64,000 bases of DNA from Zestosphaera sp. (GCA_038727705.1 JAVYVJ010000002.1:238012-302011); one strand, 5' to 3'. Shown: positions 17,020-25,154, counted from the first letter of the stretch. The notes: generated by a model not told the origin, from the letters alone. Made by a program: numbers and translations.

Positions 17020-17703
17020 TTAGGGGATTGTTCTAAGGTCCTCTGGCTTCACGTCCACGCACACACTGTCAGGATAGTACATCTCCACAAGATCCCTGAA
17101 CTCTCTGACTGCCTTACCTAGTGAGTACTTCGGCAGGTCAGGAATCCCGAATGAAATTACTGTAATGTTCCGCGTGTCTCTACTTACTGCATGCATTCTG
17201 CTGACCTTAGAGAATAGCACGTACATGACTCTGTTTGCCGCATCGGCTAGAACTACCTCACAACCGGAGAGCACTAAATCAGACTTAAACCTGGGGACGA
17301 CCTCATGCCTGAGGGCTTTACGCAACATGAGGGGGTAACTAACTCTGTCCCTGTCGAGCACCACGGTCGGTATGTAGGTCCTCAGCTCCGCGATATACCG
17401 CAGTCCCTCCACGTCGTTCTTAAGTCTTGCAAAGGGGGACATCGTAAGCACCTTAGCTAAGACCTCAGGAGAGTAGCCGGTTTTGCTGTAAGGTGCTTTG
17501 AGCGTTTCTTTAATGAATCTCTTGTAGAGGTTTGTGTAATAGCTTAAGTCCCTCCTTAACCATTCCGAAGTCTGCAGGGACCTAACGGTATTGACTAAGT
17601 GCTGTCTAATGTCAGGTCTGCCAACGCTTGGTTCAATACCACGGCACTCCACAGCCCTCACATACCCTGAGGTCAGGGAAGTCAGGAGCCTCCTGTACTT
17701 CAT
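17020..17703 (-). CDS. B3/B4-domain protein (possible tRNA-editing relative)
   Basis: 227 residues. The middle and C-terminal parts resemble the B3/B4 domain of phenylalanyl-tRNA synthetase beta and its free-standing relatives: YTNLYKRFIKETLK, the PEVLAKVL helix, then TVVLDRDRVSYPLML, and GCEVVLADAANRVMY followed by SRDTRNITVISFG, which match the order of conserved blocks I know for this domain. Free-standing members are thought to bind or edit mischarged tRNA or free amino acids. This is a family-level reading from memory of the pattern, not an alignment. Its stop codon lies in a small hairpin (17014-17025). It diverges from the flavoprotein gene with only 56 AT-rich bases between. Confidence 0.5.
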   Translation of the reverse strand: MKYRRLLTSLTSGYVRAVECRGIEPSVGRPDIRQHLVNTVRSLQTSEWLRRDLSYYTNLYKRFIKETLKAPYSKTGYSPEVLAKVLTMSPFARLKNDVEGLRYIAELRTYIPTVVLDRDRVSYPLMLRKALRHEVVPRFKSDLVLSGCEVVLADAANRVMYVLFSKVSRMHAVSRDTRNITVISFGIPDLPKYSLGKAVREFRDLVEMYYPDSVCVDVKPEDLRTIP

Positions 17704-17759
17704 CAGCTCATCGCATCCTTAATATTTTCACAAATAATAATTTATCGTAGGCGATAGCA

Positions 17760-18752
17760 GTGAGCCTAAGACTGGAAATGCCTAGAAGAGCGCGGCAGAC
17801 TGAATCATATGATGTGGTCGTGGTAGGTGCCGGTCCTGCAGGACTCTCAGCAGCTCTGTACTCTGCTAGATTAGGTCTTAAGACTGCGTGTGTGAGCGAG
17901 GATGTTGGCGGCACCCTGAATGAGGCCGGCGAAATCGACGATTACCTGGGTTTTCAGAGCACTCTAGGACCCGACCTCGCTAAGAGGTTTGAGGAGCATG
18001 TAAGGAAGTATGGGGTGCCTATCTTCAGGGAGTTAGTGGTTGATGTGGTGAGGGAGAGAGGCTCCTTTAAAGTGGTAACGAGATCCGGTAGCGTCTTCAC
18101 GGCCAAGGCCGTGATACTTGCCGTAGGGAGTAAGAGGAGGAGGTTAGGTGTTCCAGGCGAGGCTGAGTTCGCCAATAAGGGGGTTTCATACTGCGCGCCC
18201 TGCGACGCCCCCCTATTCAAGGGTAAAGTGGTTGCTGTGGTCGGAGGGGGTAACGCAGCCCTCCAGTCAGCGCTTCTCCTAACCTCGTATGCCGCTAAGA
18301 TCTACCTGATACACAGAAGAGGAAGTTTCAGGGCGTATGACACATATATCAGGTCAGTTACCACTAACCCGAAGATAGAACTCGTGATGAACTCGGTCGT
18401 GGAGGAGATAGGGGGAGATAGGTCGGTCAAGTGGGTCAGGGTGAAGGATGTGATCACAGGCGAGAGCAGGAAGTTGGACGTCGAGGGAGTTTTAGTGGAG
18501 GTAGGTTCTGAGCCCCCTAAAGCTTTCCTGAGTAAAGCGGGCGTGGAGTTAGATGAACACGGGTATGTGATAGTGGAGCCTGGACAGAGGACCAGCGTGG
18601 AGGGGCTCTTCGCAGCCGGCGACTGCACTGGAGGCCCTCACAAGAAGAAGTTCGACCAGATAATAACGGCCGCTGCTGAGGGTGCGCTAGCCGCCCTCTC
18701 AGCATATGAGTACCTCATTAAGGCAAAGCTTGATGAAGAACGTGGCTACTGA
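17760..18752 (+). CDS. Thioredoxin reductase-like FAD/NAD(P) oxidoreductase
   Basis: 330 residues. FAD-binding GxGxxG (VVVGAGPAGLSAAL) at about residues 21-34, redox-active CxxC (CAPC, about 145-148) in the position of the thioredoxin reductase CATC, a second nucleotide-binding VVGGGNAALQSALLL at about 160, and a C-terminal AAGDCTGGPHKKKFDQIITAAAEGA that closes the FAD site. It would pass electrons from NAD(P)H to a thioredoxin or glutaredoxin-like protein. The Pro in CAPC and an N-terminal extension of about 16 residues are mild departures. The GTG start at 17760 is not well supported by a ribosome site; ATG 17778 is an alternative. Confidence 0.9.
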   Translation: MSLRLEMPRRARQTESYDVVVVGAGPAGLSAALYSARLGLKTACVSEDVGGTLNEAGEIDDYLGFQSTLGPDLAKRFEEHVRKYGVPIFRELVVDVVRERGSFKVVTRSGSVFTAKAVILAVGSKRRRLGVPGEAEFANKGVSYCAPCDAPLFKGKVVAVVGGGNAALQSALLLTSYAAKIYLIHRRGSFRAYDTYIRSVTTNPKIELVMNSVVEEIGGDRSVKWVRVKDVITGESRKLDVEGVLVEVGSEPPKAFLSKAGVELDEHGYVIVEPGQRTSVEGLFAAGDCTGGPHKKKFDQIITAAAEGALAALSAYEYLIKAKLDEERGY

Positions 18753-18764
18753 CTACCCTGAGGA

Positions 18765-18874
18765 ACCCACACTGAAGGACGGGGGGAGATCAACTAAGTA
18801 AATCACCGTGAAATCTCTCTGGGCGGGCTAACGTGCAGGGCACCCGTAGTGGGGTCGAGTCCTTCAGTGGGGGT
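18765..18874. other. Structured inverted-repeat element between convergent genes
   Basis: Fills the gap between the stops of the flavoprotein gene and rpiA. The ends pair: CACTGAAGGAC (18770-18780) with GTCCTTCAGTG (18859-18869), extended after one mismatch by four more pairs. Inside, GGGGAGAT (18783-18790) can pair with ATCTCTCT (18813-18820, with two G-U pairs), and CGGG with CCCG around GTGC/GCAC (18824-18846), giving a three-way junction of about 110 bases. It does not contain 5S rRNA, tRNA or C/D motifs. Either a noncoding RNA or a transcript-end structure; the strand is not determined. Confidence 0.4.
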
Positions 18875-18877
18875 CAT

Positions 18878-19594
18878 CTAATTCGGTGGGAGGCCCTTCA
18901 AATATCTGACACTGCCGTTGTTAAACCCGACTATTACCACGTCGGCCTCGCTGAGGAATAACCCTGTCTCTATGACTCCTGTTAAACCCTTCACAAGCCT
19001 CTCAAATCCCTCAAGACTCATATCGGGCGGTGGGAAAGAGTCGAGGATAATTCCCCCAACGTCACTCACCACTGGACCTCTTTTACCAGTGCCTTTCCTG
19101 ACGCTCACCATCAAACCCAGTCTTGCAAGGTCTTTGAGAACCATTCTTAGTGAGCCGGGAACAACCTCTATGGGTATGGAGCGCCTTACACCTAACCTAT
19201 CAACCACCTTGAATTCGTCGACTACGAAGACCCTCAACTCAGCATGCCTTGCGAGGAGCTTCTCCATGGTTAACGCGGCCCCACCCCCCTTCACCATCCT
19301 CCCCTGCCCGTCAACCTCGTCGGCTGAGTCGAGGTAAAGCTCCAGACTGTCAACAGAGAGGATGTCAAAGACCTTATATCCTAACCTAGTCAGAATCTCC
19401 ACAGTCTCCATAGATGACGCCACCAACTCCTTACCGTCTAGCAAACCTGTGGCGTGCGCCTCCTTGATGAGGAGTTCGGCAGTGCTACCGGTTCCCAAAC
19501 CTATAACCCTTCTACCGTTAAGGAATTTGAGAGCCTCCTTAACTGCCGCCAACCGAGCTCTGTGGAAGTCCTCCACGAAGTGAGCCACCCTCAC
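18878..19594 (-). CDS. rpiA: Ribose 5-phosphate isomerase A
   Basis: 238 residues. Interconverts ribose 5-phosphate and ribulose 5-phosphate, linking sugar metabolism to nucleotide and amino-acid synthesis. Family signatures: IGLGTGSTAELLIKE (about residues 32-46), SADEVDGQGRMVKGGGAAL with the catalytic Asp and Glu (about 92-110), and KRGPVVSDVGG near 170. The frame starts with GTG, but the exact start is uncertain: the TATA-like run (19596-19606) is only a few bases upstream, so initiation may be at a later GTG. Monocistronic or convergent with the flavoprotein gene; the sRNA lies divergently upstream. Confidence 0.93.
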   Translation of the reverse strand: MRVAHFVEDFHRARLAAVKEALKFLNGRRVIGLGTGSTAELLIKEAHATGLLDGKELVASSMETVEILTRLGYKVFDILSVDSLELYLDSADEVDGQGRMVKGGGAALTMEKLLARHAELRVFVVDEFKVVDRLGVRRSIPIEVVPGSLRMVLKDLARLGLMVSVRKGTGKRGPVVSDVGGIILDSFPPPDMSLEGFERLVKGLTGVIETGLFLSEADVVIVGFNNGSVRYLKGLPPN

Positions 19595-19644
19595 AATATA
19601 TATATATGAACACAGTTAAGAATAAATCAGAGTGCAGTACCAGT

Positions 19645-19703
19645 GGGCTATGATGATGTCCTCGATCACTGAGAGATGATGTGAGTAATCCGCACTGAGA
19701 ATC
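19645..19703 (+). ncRNA. C/D box sRNA (2'-O-methylation guide)
   Basis: Boxes in order on the + strand: C ATGATGA (19650-19656), D' CTGA (19669-19672), C' ATGATGT (19676-19682), D CTGA (19695-19698). Both guide segments, between C and D' and between C' and D, are exactly 12 bases, with a 3-base D'-C' spacer, which is the strict archaeal spacing. By the N+5 rule the D guide (GAGTAATCCGCA) would methylate the G at the fifth position of UGCGGAUUACUC, and the D' guide (TGTCCTCGATCA) the C at the fifth position of UGAUCGAGGACA. I could not assign rRNA or tRNA targets. Transcript ends are approximate. Confidence 0.88.
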
Positions 19704-19789
19704 TGGATAAGCAGCCTCAGAATAGGCACAGCCAAATCAGGCAATGATAGACCGTGTGAAAATATGCCACGCATGAGCTTTATATTACC

Positions 19790-20023
19790 TTAACTCCTGG
19801 AGGACTTGCCCACCTCCACTATCTCCTTACACTTCAGTTGCTTTAGAAATCCGTCCAGTTCGTTAATCGGTATTTTTATTGTGTAGAGATATCTCTTGGT
19901 CCTAGCTTTAACTTTAGCTATGTTTTCCTTCTCTTTCTTAACTATCCTACATACCTCAGCCCTTGACGATATCTCTATGAACTTGTTCTTATCGTATACT
20001 TCAACAGGCACGTTACCACCCAT
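19790..20023 (-). CDS. rpl38e: Ribosomal protein eL38
   Basis: 77 residues. The order VEVYDKNKFIEISSRA, a basic KVKARTKRYLYTIKI strand pair (about residues 38-55) and a final hydrophobic helix-strand ending in IVEV matches archaeal/eukaryotic L38e of the large subunit, a protein found in Thermoproteota but missing from many other archaea. A TATTTAAG element on the minus strand about 23 bases before the ATG suggests a leaderless transcript from its own promoter, although the NTP phosphatase gene lies just upstream. Confidence 0.85.
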   Translation of the reverse strand: MGGNVPVEVYDKNKFIEISSRAEVCRIVKKEKENIAKVKARTKRYLYTIKIPINELDGFLKQLKCKEIVEVGKSSRS

Positions 20024-20050
20024 ATAGGTTTAGGGGTTCTGGCTTAAATA

Positions 20051-20072
20051 GGCGATCACGTGACTGATCGCC
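20051..20072. repeat. Perfect inverted repeat at the yjjX stop / rpl38e promoter
   Basis: GGCGATCA - CGTGAC - TGATCGCC, 8-base arms, with a nested palindrome TCACGTGA. It contains the TGA of the upstream phosphatase gene and abuts the TATA-like element of rpl38e (about 20043-20050). It could end the upstream transcript or be an operator for the ribosomal-protein promoter. Confidence 0.5.
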
Positions 20073-20604
20073 TTCCGTACGCGCGCTCGTTAATCCACGG
20101 GAGTAGGGCCATTAAAACAGCTATCTCCGTTAGGTAGGTCCTGTCAAACAGTCCCCCCGACAGGAGGTGTATAACGCCTTCACGCTCCCCTATGCTGGGT
20201 ATGCCGTAGACGAGCTCAACGGCCTCCTCCAACTCGCGTGCTTCACCTTCAAAGACTAGCCGAATTAAACTCTGAGGCACTTGAAAAGCTGGTGAGAGGC
20301 CTACGGAGAGGAATCCGTTACGATCCTCTACCGCTGCCGCCTGAACATCGAGGTACATCTTAGGTGTTAACTCAATGATCCCGGCTTCAACCCCCACTCG
20401 GAAATCACATTCGCTGGAGTTTGGGGGGTTTCTAGCCCTCCGTAGGGCCCCGTTAAGCACCTCGCTGAGGCCCACCGGTTGCGGACTCCCGCCCACATAA
20501 TCTACGCTGACCACTTCTAAACATGTATCCCCGAAGGCCTTGCTGAACGCTCTACGTATCCCCTCCAGTTTTGAGGGGTTCCTAGTTCCAGCGCAGACCC
20601 TCAC
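20056..20604 (-). CDS. Inosine/xanthosine triphosphatase (YjjX/DUF84 family)
   Basis: 182 residues. The family hydrolyses ITP and XTP, cleansing the nucleotide pool of deaminated purines. The N-terminal AGTRNPSKLEGIRRAF (about residues 5-20) is the substrate-binding signature; EAGIIEL near 72-78 and the GGSPQPVGLSEVLNGA loop (38-53) are also typical. GTG start with GGTGAT a few bases upstream. It lies in a run on the minus strand with PyrF and the PAC2 protein, followed by eL38. Its stop codon is inside an 8-base-arm hairpin. Confidence 0.85.
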   Translation of the reverse strand: MRVCAGTRNPSKLEGIRRAFSKAFGDTCLEVVSVDYVGGSPQPVGLSEVLNGALRRARNPPNSSECDFRVGVEAGIIELTPKMYLDVQAAAVEDRNGFLSVGLSPAFQVPQSLIRLVFEGEARELEEAVELVYGIPSIGEREGVIHLLSGGLFDRTYLTEIAVLMALLPWINERAYGRRSVT

Positions 20605-20633
20605 ACAATCACCGTTCTAAGCTGGACTACAGG

Positions 20634-21389
20634 TTACATTATTTCCCTAGACTCCCTCCTCTCGGCCCCCCGGCCCATGAGCTTACTCACCTGCGTTATA
20701 GCTGCCTGTATTCTGGACTCCACAAGCTCGGCCTGAGCTATTAAGTCCTCTGTATTTAGTCTTAACCCGAGGTAGTTTCTAAGCAGGTCCACAACAGACT
20801 TGACAGCCCTATAATCAACCTCGTTGAACTCCACTATAGCAGACCAGGTCTCGCCGAGCGCGACCACGCTTTTAACATCGTAGTACGAAGCCCAGCCCAC
20901 CACAACTCCATTGACCCCTGTAATGACGCCGTCCTCGAGGACGCTGCCGCCCAACCTGCTTAGCCTCTGGATGAGCTCCTCATCATTGCCCGCTATGAAG
21001 ACCTTCCGTGAGTCACTGAATTCAGGAACTACGTAGGCAGCCGCAGCTACTATCGACTCCGGTCGCCCCTTACTGACTAAGTGATCCAGCAACTCCATGC
21101 AGAGTTCATGCTGACCCTCCGAGCTCTGGGGCTGTGTGTCACTGGTGAACATCAGGAAATCGCCTGCGTCGTAGAGCCGCCCGACGAAAAGCGTTGAGAG
21201 CCCTCGCTTACTGACCATCAGTTGCGACGGGAATGTCGTCGAGTAGAGCTCAGCCACTAAGTCCCCGTCAACCTTCTCCAGTATGTAATTGACGGACGCG
21301 TAACCCACCCTGCCCATCCCAGGCAATCCTATGAGGACGTGCTTTCCCTTACTTTCGAACTCTTTAAGAATCCTCATCTTAGTTACCAT
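20634..21389 (-). CDS. PAC2-family protein (proteasome assembly chaperone-like)
   Basis: 251 residues from ATG 21389 (GAGG eight bases upstream); an ATG at 21461 would add 24 residues and overlap pyrF by 16 bases. The PAC2 fold appears in VLIGLPGMGRVGYASVNYIL (about residues 18-37), LYDAGDFLMFTSDTQPQSSEG (about 90-110), and a Gly-rich GVNGVVVGWASYY segment. Archaeal PAC2/PbaB relatives assist assembly of the 20S proteasome or similar complexes. The C-terminus ends in a basic helix. Cotranscribed with pyrF. Confidence 0.8.
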   Translation of the reverse strand: MVTKMRILKEFESKGKHVLIGLPGMGRVGYASVNYILEKVDGDLVAELYSTTFPSQLMVSKRGLSTLFVGRLYDAGDFLMFTSDTQPQSSEGQHELCMELLDHLVSKGRPESIVAAAAYVVPEFSDSRKVFIAGNDEELIQRLSRLGGSVLEDGVITGVNGVVVGWASYYDVKSVVALGETWSAIVEFNEVDYRAVKSVVDLLRNYLGLRLNTEDLIAQAELVESRIQAAITQVSKLMGRGAERRESREIM

Positions 21390-21445
21390 TTTATAGCCTC
21401 TACTTAAGTTATCCCTCAGGGAAGTTATAAAGCTCGGGCCGTACC

Positions 21446-22174
21446 TCACGTAGACACGCATGCATTACGTCTGCTCTCAAGGTATCTCTTCTGCGAGCTC
21501 GCAATTTCCTTGACTGCTTCCTCAGGGTTTACCGCCAGCGTTATGGCTCTGCCAACGACCTCAGCGTCAGCGCCTGAGCAGAGTCCCTCGCCGGGCTGCG
21601 CACCCATTCTCAGGATGCCTGATGCGAGGATCACGTACTTCTTGGTGAAGAAGTTTTTGAGGTCTTTAATGACTATGCTCTTGCTGGCTGGGACTATCAG
21701 CCCTGAGGCGTCCGCTAAGTTCAGGACACCCCTAACCAGAGGGTATGAGGGATCGAGCACCTCCCCAGCCCCTTCATGTGGTAGGGAGACCTGTAGGAAG
21801 AGGTCCATGTCCAAGCCCTTCACCTGAGCCGACAGGGACTCTAAAGCCCCCTTGTAGCCGACGAATGCGTGGGCCACCACCCCGTGGAAACCGACGCTGG
21901 AGACCTCGCTGACTGCAGGCCCCATGACCTCGGCTAGGTCGGCGAGCTTCAGATCCGCGATGAAGTAGTAGTCGTTCCTGTGTTTGCCGATTAAATTGCC
22001 TAAACCCTTGAGGCCGTATCTAAGCATGTAGGGCAACCCTATCTTAACGCCGGAGATGAAATCACGGACTTTGTTTAGAAACACATCAAGCACCACGATG
22101 TCTGGAGGCGGATAATTCACCGCCAGCACTATAGGTCTTCCACTGCCTCTCAGCATCCTGTGTGCGAGCCCCAT
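21446..22174 (-). CDS. pyrF: Orotidine 5'-phosphate decarboxylase
   Basis: 242 residues. Final step of UMP synthesis. Catalytic DxKxxD is present in FIADLKLADLAEV (about residues 71-83), an active-site lysine pairs with it in GVKIGLPYML (about 42-51), and phosphate-binding elements lie in the C-terminal GAQPGEGLCSGADAEVVGRAI. Slightly longer than the usual 210-230. A TATA-like TTTTTAAAC lies about 30 bases upstream, so it probably heads the pyrF-PAC2-yjjX run. No other pyrimidine gene is in the window. Confidence 0.9.
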   Translation of the reverse strand: MGLAHRMLRGSGRPIVLAVNYPPPDIVVLDVFLNKVRDFISGVKIGLPYMLRYGLKGLGNLIGKHRNDYYFIADLKLADLAEVMGPAVSEVSSVGFHGVVAHAFVGYKGALESLSAQVKGLDMDLFLQVSLPHEGAGEVLDPSYPLVRGVLNLADASGLIVPASKSIVIKDLKNFFTKKYVILASGILRMGAQPGEGLCSGADAEVVGRAITLAVNPEEAVKEIASSQKRYLESRRNACVST

Positions 22175-22281
22175 CAGAACACCTAAAATAATACCGAGTG
22201 TGTTTAAAAATAGAGTTCATCACCTTAAGCCTCGCCACGTGCGCTAAAGCCACCCTGCTAGATTTACCCCGCCATTCAAGT

Positions 22282-22575
22282 TCAGTGATTCTCAAGCGAG
22301 TGAAGAAGTGTCGCACCCTTACTGCTTAGCTTGACTCTAACGTCCTTCCCATTGCCTTCCATGGCGATCAACCCCGTCTGCGCAAGCAGGTTCAGATCGT
22401 TCTCGAGGTCTTTCGAATACGGGCCGAAGGAGTAATTCACGAAGCTGTAGCCCAGCTTGACCCCCTTCTCGCTCTGCATCACGTAGATCGCCTTATGCAG
22501 CTCCAACACGCTGTTAAACTCTTTATACCTACCCACAATCTTCAGGAGCTTCATAAGCGGTAGTTCGTTCCGCAT
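22282..22575 (-). CDS. YwgA/Panacea-like winged-helix protein
   Basis: 97 residues. The ELHKAIYVMQSEKGVKLGYSFVNYSFGPYSKDLENDL stretch (residues about 24-60), followed by LAQTGLIAM and a short basic wing, resembles the YwgA/SocA-type winged helix, with the YxFGPYS signature. Some such proteins regulate phage or toxin genes, others are housekeeping. No toxin or partner is next to it. A TTTTATA element sits about 30 bases before the ATG. Assignment by pattern only. Confidence 0.55.
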   Translation of the reverse strand: MRNELPLMKLLKIVGRYKEFNSVLELHKAIYVMQSEKGVKLGYSFVNYSFGPYSKDLENDLNLLAQTGLIAMEGNGKDVRVKLSSKGATLLHSLENH

Positions 22576-22690
22576 ACGTATCTCCGGTATTACTCCTTAA
22601 AGCTTGAGAACCGTATAAAAGACCTAACCTCTAATCTCTATCTGAAGCAATTTAAGGACGCAAGCTGATCTAAGAAGTTCCAAGCGCTTA

Positions 22691-23416
22691 CTAAGGCTGA
22701 AGCCCGTACCTCCTGAATATTTCGTGAAGTCTTTCAGGGTTTTTGGAGTAGAATCTGAGCTTAACCACCGACTTGCCGCTGCTCGTCTGGACTAGATCTA
22801 CGAACATCCTCTTAGTGTTGACCTCTACCTTGTACTTACTCTCGCCGAAGGGGAACTTGAGAGCGATCCCAGTGCCCAGCACGCCCTTATCATATACCTC
22901 GTACTCGGACACTACCTGAACCATCACTCTGACGGATCTTCTGCTCATCAAGTTCACGGCCTGGACTAAGGCGAAGGGGACTTCATAACCAATCAGGTAA
23001 GCTAGGAATCTGTACTCGCTTACCTCAACTATGGTTAGAGCGTTGATGAACTGGAAGTACGCCCAATACCATATGAAGAAGACCGGGAGGATTGCCAGAT
23101 TCAGCATTGAGAGCTTCAGCATGGGCTTCAGCTCAGCCACCAGTTCAGAGTCCTTACTCTGCAGCTCCATGACATCCGATCTAGAGGACTTCAAAAGTAG
23201 CCTGCCGCCCCTCACTTCCTCGGGCGATACCTTGCCCCCAACCCTCGATTTCCTAACGCTCCACGTGGTGAAGACCATGGCCGCTAGGAAGAACAGTATG
23301 AACGTGTACTGATAGTATTCAGGGTAGAACACGTTGACCGTGGCTAACGTAAGTATGAGGACTTGCGAGTACACCGTCGAAACCAGTAGCTGCTTCCTGC
23401 TCTGGACGTAAGCCAT
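22691..23416 (-). CDS. Integral membrane protein, possibly DUF2208
   Basis: 241 residues from ATG 23416 with GGGGTG upstream. Two close N-terminal membrane spans (about residues 13-52), a polar stretch, two more spans (about 100-150), then a hydrophilic C-terminal beta-rich domain of 75 residues. This arrangement is reminiscent of the crenarchaeal DUF2208 membrane proteins, which I recall but cannot verify. Function unknown. It diverges from the kinase-like gene. Confidence 0.55.
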   Translation of the reverse strand: MAYVQSRKQLLVSTVYSQVLILTLATVNVFYPEYYQYTFILFFLAAMVFTTWSVRKSRVGGKVSPEEVRGGRLLLKSSRSDVMELQSKDSELVAELKPMLKLSMLNLAILPVFFIWYWAYFQFINALTIVEVSEYRFLAYLIGYEVPFALVQAVNLMSRRSVRVMVQVVSEYEVYDKGVLGTGIALKFPFGESKYKVEVNTKRMFVDLVQTSSGKSVVKLRFYSKNPERLHEIFRRYGLQP

Positions 23417-23474
23417 CACACACACCCCAAGGAAACTTAATTGCGCAGTAATAAATTACTTTGGTGGCAGCTGC

Positions 23475-24182
23475 TTGAGCGGACTTAACTTAATAGCCAT
23501 GCTGGACAGACTGATCTCACAGTCTAAGGTGGTTGAGTCGGGTGAGAGCAAGTACGTTGTGAAGAGCTTTACCGGAGAGAAGTCCTCCCTCAAATGGCTT
23601 CCCGTAAGTGCCCTGCTAAGCCCCATCTACCCCTTCGCATATAGCCCGAAGGAGAGGCTCGAGAGGGAGTTGAGGTTCTTCAGCACGAGATGGGAGAGCT
23701 TCAGAACCCCGAGGATTATAGAGGTTGACGAGGAGAACTACACGGTTAAGAGGGAATACATATACGGAAGACCACTGAACATGAATCTAGACGCTCGGAA
23801 GCTGGGTCTAGCGGTAGGTGAGGTGCATAAGAAGGGATGGGCTTTAGGAGACACTAAACCAACTAACTTTCTAGTTGGTGATGATGACGTGCCCTGCATA
23901 ATCGACGCCGAGCAAGCCATACCGGACGCAGAGAAACACCATATCGCATGGGATCTCTACCTGATCTTCCTAACCTCGAGTTATGTGTTCGTGAGTTCTA
24001 CCAGAATGTTCGACGAGTTTATTAGGGAATTCATATCGAGTCACGGCAGGGAGTGCCGGTGTGCCGAGGTTTACAGTGAATTAATCAGTGCTAGATTCGG
24101 CGGGCTTCTCATACTCCTACCGCCCTCCCACCTATATAGACTTGTTAGCGCCGTCGAGAATATCACGCAAGACCTGCTATGA
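23475..24182 (+). CDS. Protein-kinase-fold protein (Bud32/lipid-sugar kinase-like)
   Basis: 235 residues from TTG with GGTGG seven bases upstream. The C-lobe has the catalytic loop as ALGDTKPTNFLV (residues about 114-125; D, K and N in place) and a metal-binding DAE in CIIDAEQA (about 135) instead of DFG. An ATP lysine candidate is in YVVKSF (about 26-31). The N-lobe is short, like Bud32 and bacterial Waap/RfaP-type small kinases. A catalytically competent kinase is plausible; its substrate is unknown. It is not Bud32 itself, since the usual glycine-rich start and length differ. Confidence 0.65.
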   Translation: MSGLNLIAMLDRLISQSKVVESGESKYVVKSFTGEKSSLKWLPVSALLSPIYPFAYSPKERLERELRFFSTRWESFRTPRIIEVDEENYTVKREYIYGRPLNMNLDARKLGLAVGEVHKKGWALGDTKPTNFLVGDDDVPCIIDAEQAIPDAEKHHIAWDLYLIFLTSSYVFVSSTRMFDEFIREFISSHGRECRCAEVYSELISARFGGLLILLPPSHLYRLVSAVENITQDLL

Positions 24183-24243
24183 TATGGACTAGAATTAGGT
24201 CCTGCCTGAGGAGTTCCAGGGAAAATAAAGTTGCTGTATTTCT

Positions 24244-24504
24244 TCAGGTGCCCTGCCGTCGACCCGCTGGCTGCACGACTCTACCGCTATCCCTTACTTT
24301 AGGAGGTTTATACACGGTGATGGTCACACCCTCGCTCGCCTTAGTTATCTTCACCTCTTGAATCACGTCCCTGTAACCGCAGGACTTACACTTAATTATG
24401 TACCTAGCCAGTTTATGTCCGTTAGCGAGCTCCGCCTCACCGTAGTACGTTATCCGGCTACCACATCTAGGGCACTTCACTCCGTCGGCACTGCTTAATA
24501 GCAT
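24244..24504 (-). CDS. Small zinc-ribbon protein
   Basis: 86 residues with one four-cysteine zinc ribbon: CPRC at about 11-14 and CKSC at about 36-39, separated by a beta hairpin, then a strand-rich tail. Typical of small archaeal nucleic-acid or translation-associated ribbons, but no specific function can be given. ATG start. It follows korC on the same strand after a 114-base AT-rich gap, so probably separate. Confidence 0.65.
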   Translation of the reverse strand: MLLSSADGVKCPRCGSRITYYGEAELANGHKLARYIIKCKSCGYRDVIQEVKITKASEGVTITVYKPPKVRDSGRVVQPAGRRQGT

Positions 24505-24618
24505 CGCTGTTCACCCTTCTGTCACTACGCTGCTGTCCTCACTAACTATTCTAGTTTGAGTAAATAAGTTCATTTCATAAAAAGATTTAATATCTATGCT
24601 GGGGGTTGGTGTGAATTG

Positions 24619-25152
24619 TTATTGAATCTCCAGGCCGGCTCTTAAAGCTTTCATATTTGTCTCAAGCCATTTCTCAGAAACTATTTCTTTTAAAGTGCTC
24701 TCAACGTGCCTTACGTCCATAATGCCTGTCCTCGCGATCATGTGCCCTAATGCCACAATATTACTCACTCTGGAGGTGCCCACGGCCCTCTCAGCGATCT
24801 CATCATACGGTGCTGAGAATACTTTCTGCACTGCAGAGGGGAACTCCTTAACATATGTGGAGTTGAGGAAGACGTAAGCATCACTACTCAGCATCCTGGC
24901 GTACCTGTCTAGGCTGTAGGGGAACATGAATAGTGCTATACTCGCCCTAACAACTTTAACGAAGTCCACGCCTTCAGGGTTGTCCGTTATTATGAGATCA
25001 ACACGCGACTCCCCACCCCTGGTCTCTGAGGCATAGGTCTCGGAGCCTGTGGCAAACAGGCCCGCGTACTTGGCCGCGGCCACCCCTAATATGCGTCCGA
25101 GAAGGAGGACCCCCTGACCGCCCCTCCCAACTATGAGTATCTCATGCTTCAA
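24619..25152 (-). CDS. korC: 2-oxoacid:ferredoxin oxidoreductase, gamma subunit
   Basis: 177 residues. The gamma domain of 2-oxoglutarate (or related 2-oxoacid) ferredoxin oxidoreductase carries the GRGGQGVLLLGRILG motif (residues about 8-22) and SETYASETRGGESRVDLI (about 38-55). It begins with TTG two bases after korB stops, with GGAGGCGG overlapping. The enzyme oxidatively decarboxylates 2-oxoacids to acyl-CoA, reducing ferredoxin. KOR is preferred to POR because of subunit sizes and the A-B-C pattern. Confidence 0.88.
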   Translation of the reverse strand: MKHEILIVGRGGQGVLLLGRILGVAAAKYAGLFATGSETYASETRGGESRVDLIITDNPEGVDFVKVVRASIALFMFPYSLDRYARMLSSDAYVFLNSTYVKEFPSAVQKVFSAPYDEIAERAVGTSRVSNIVALGHMIARTGIMDVRHVESTLKEIVSEKWLETNMKALRAGLEIQ

Positions 25153-25154
25153 GT

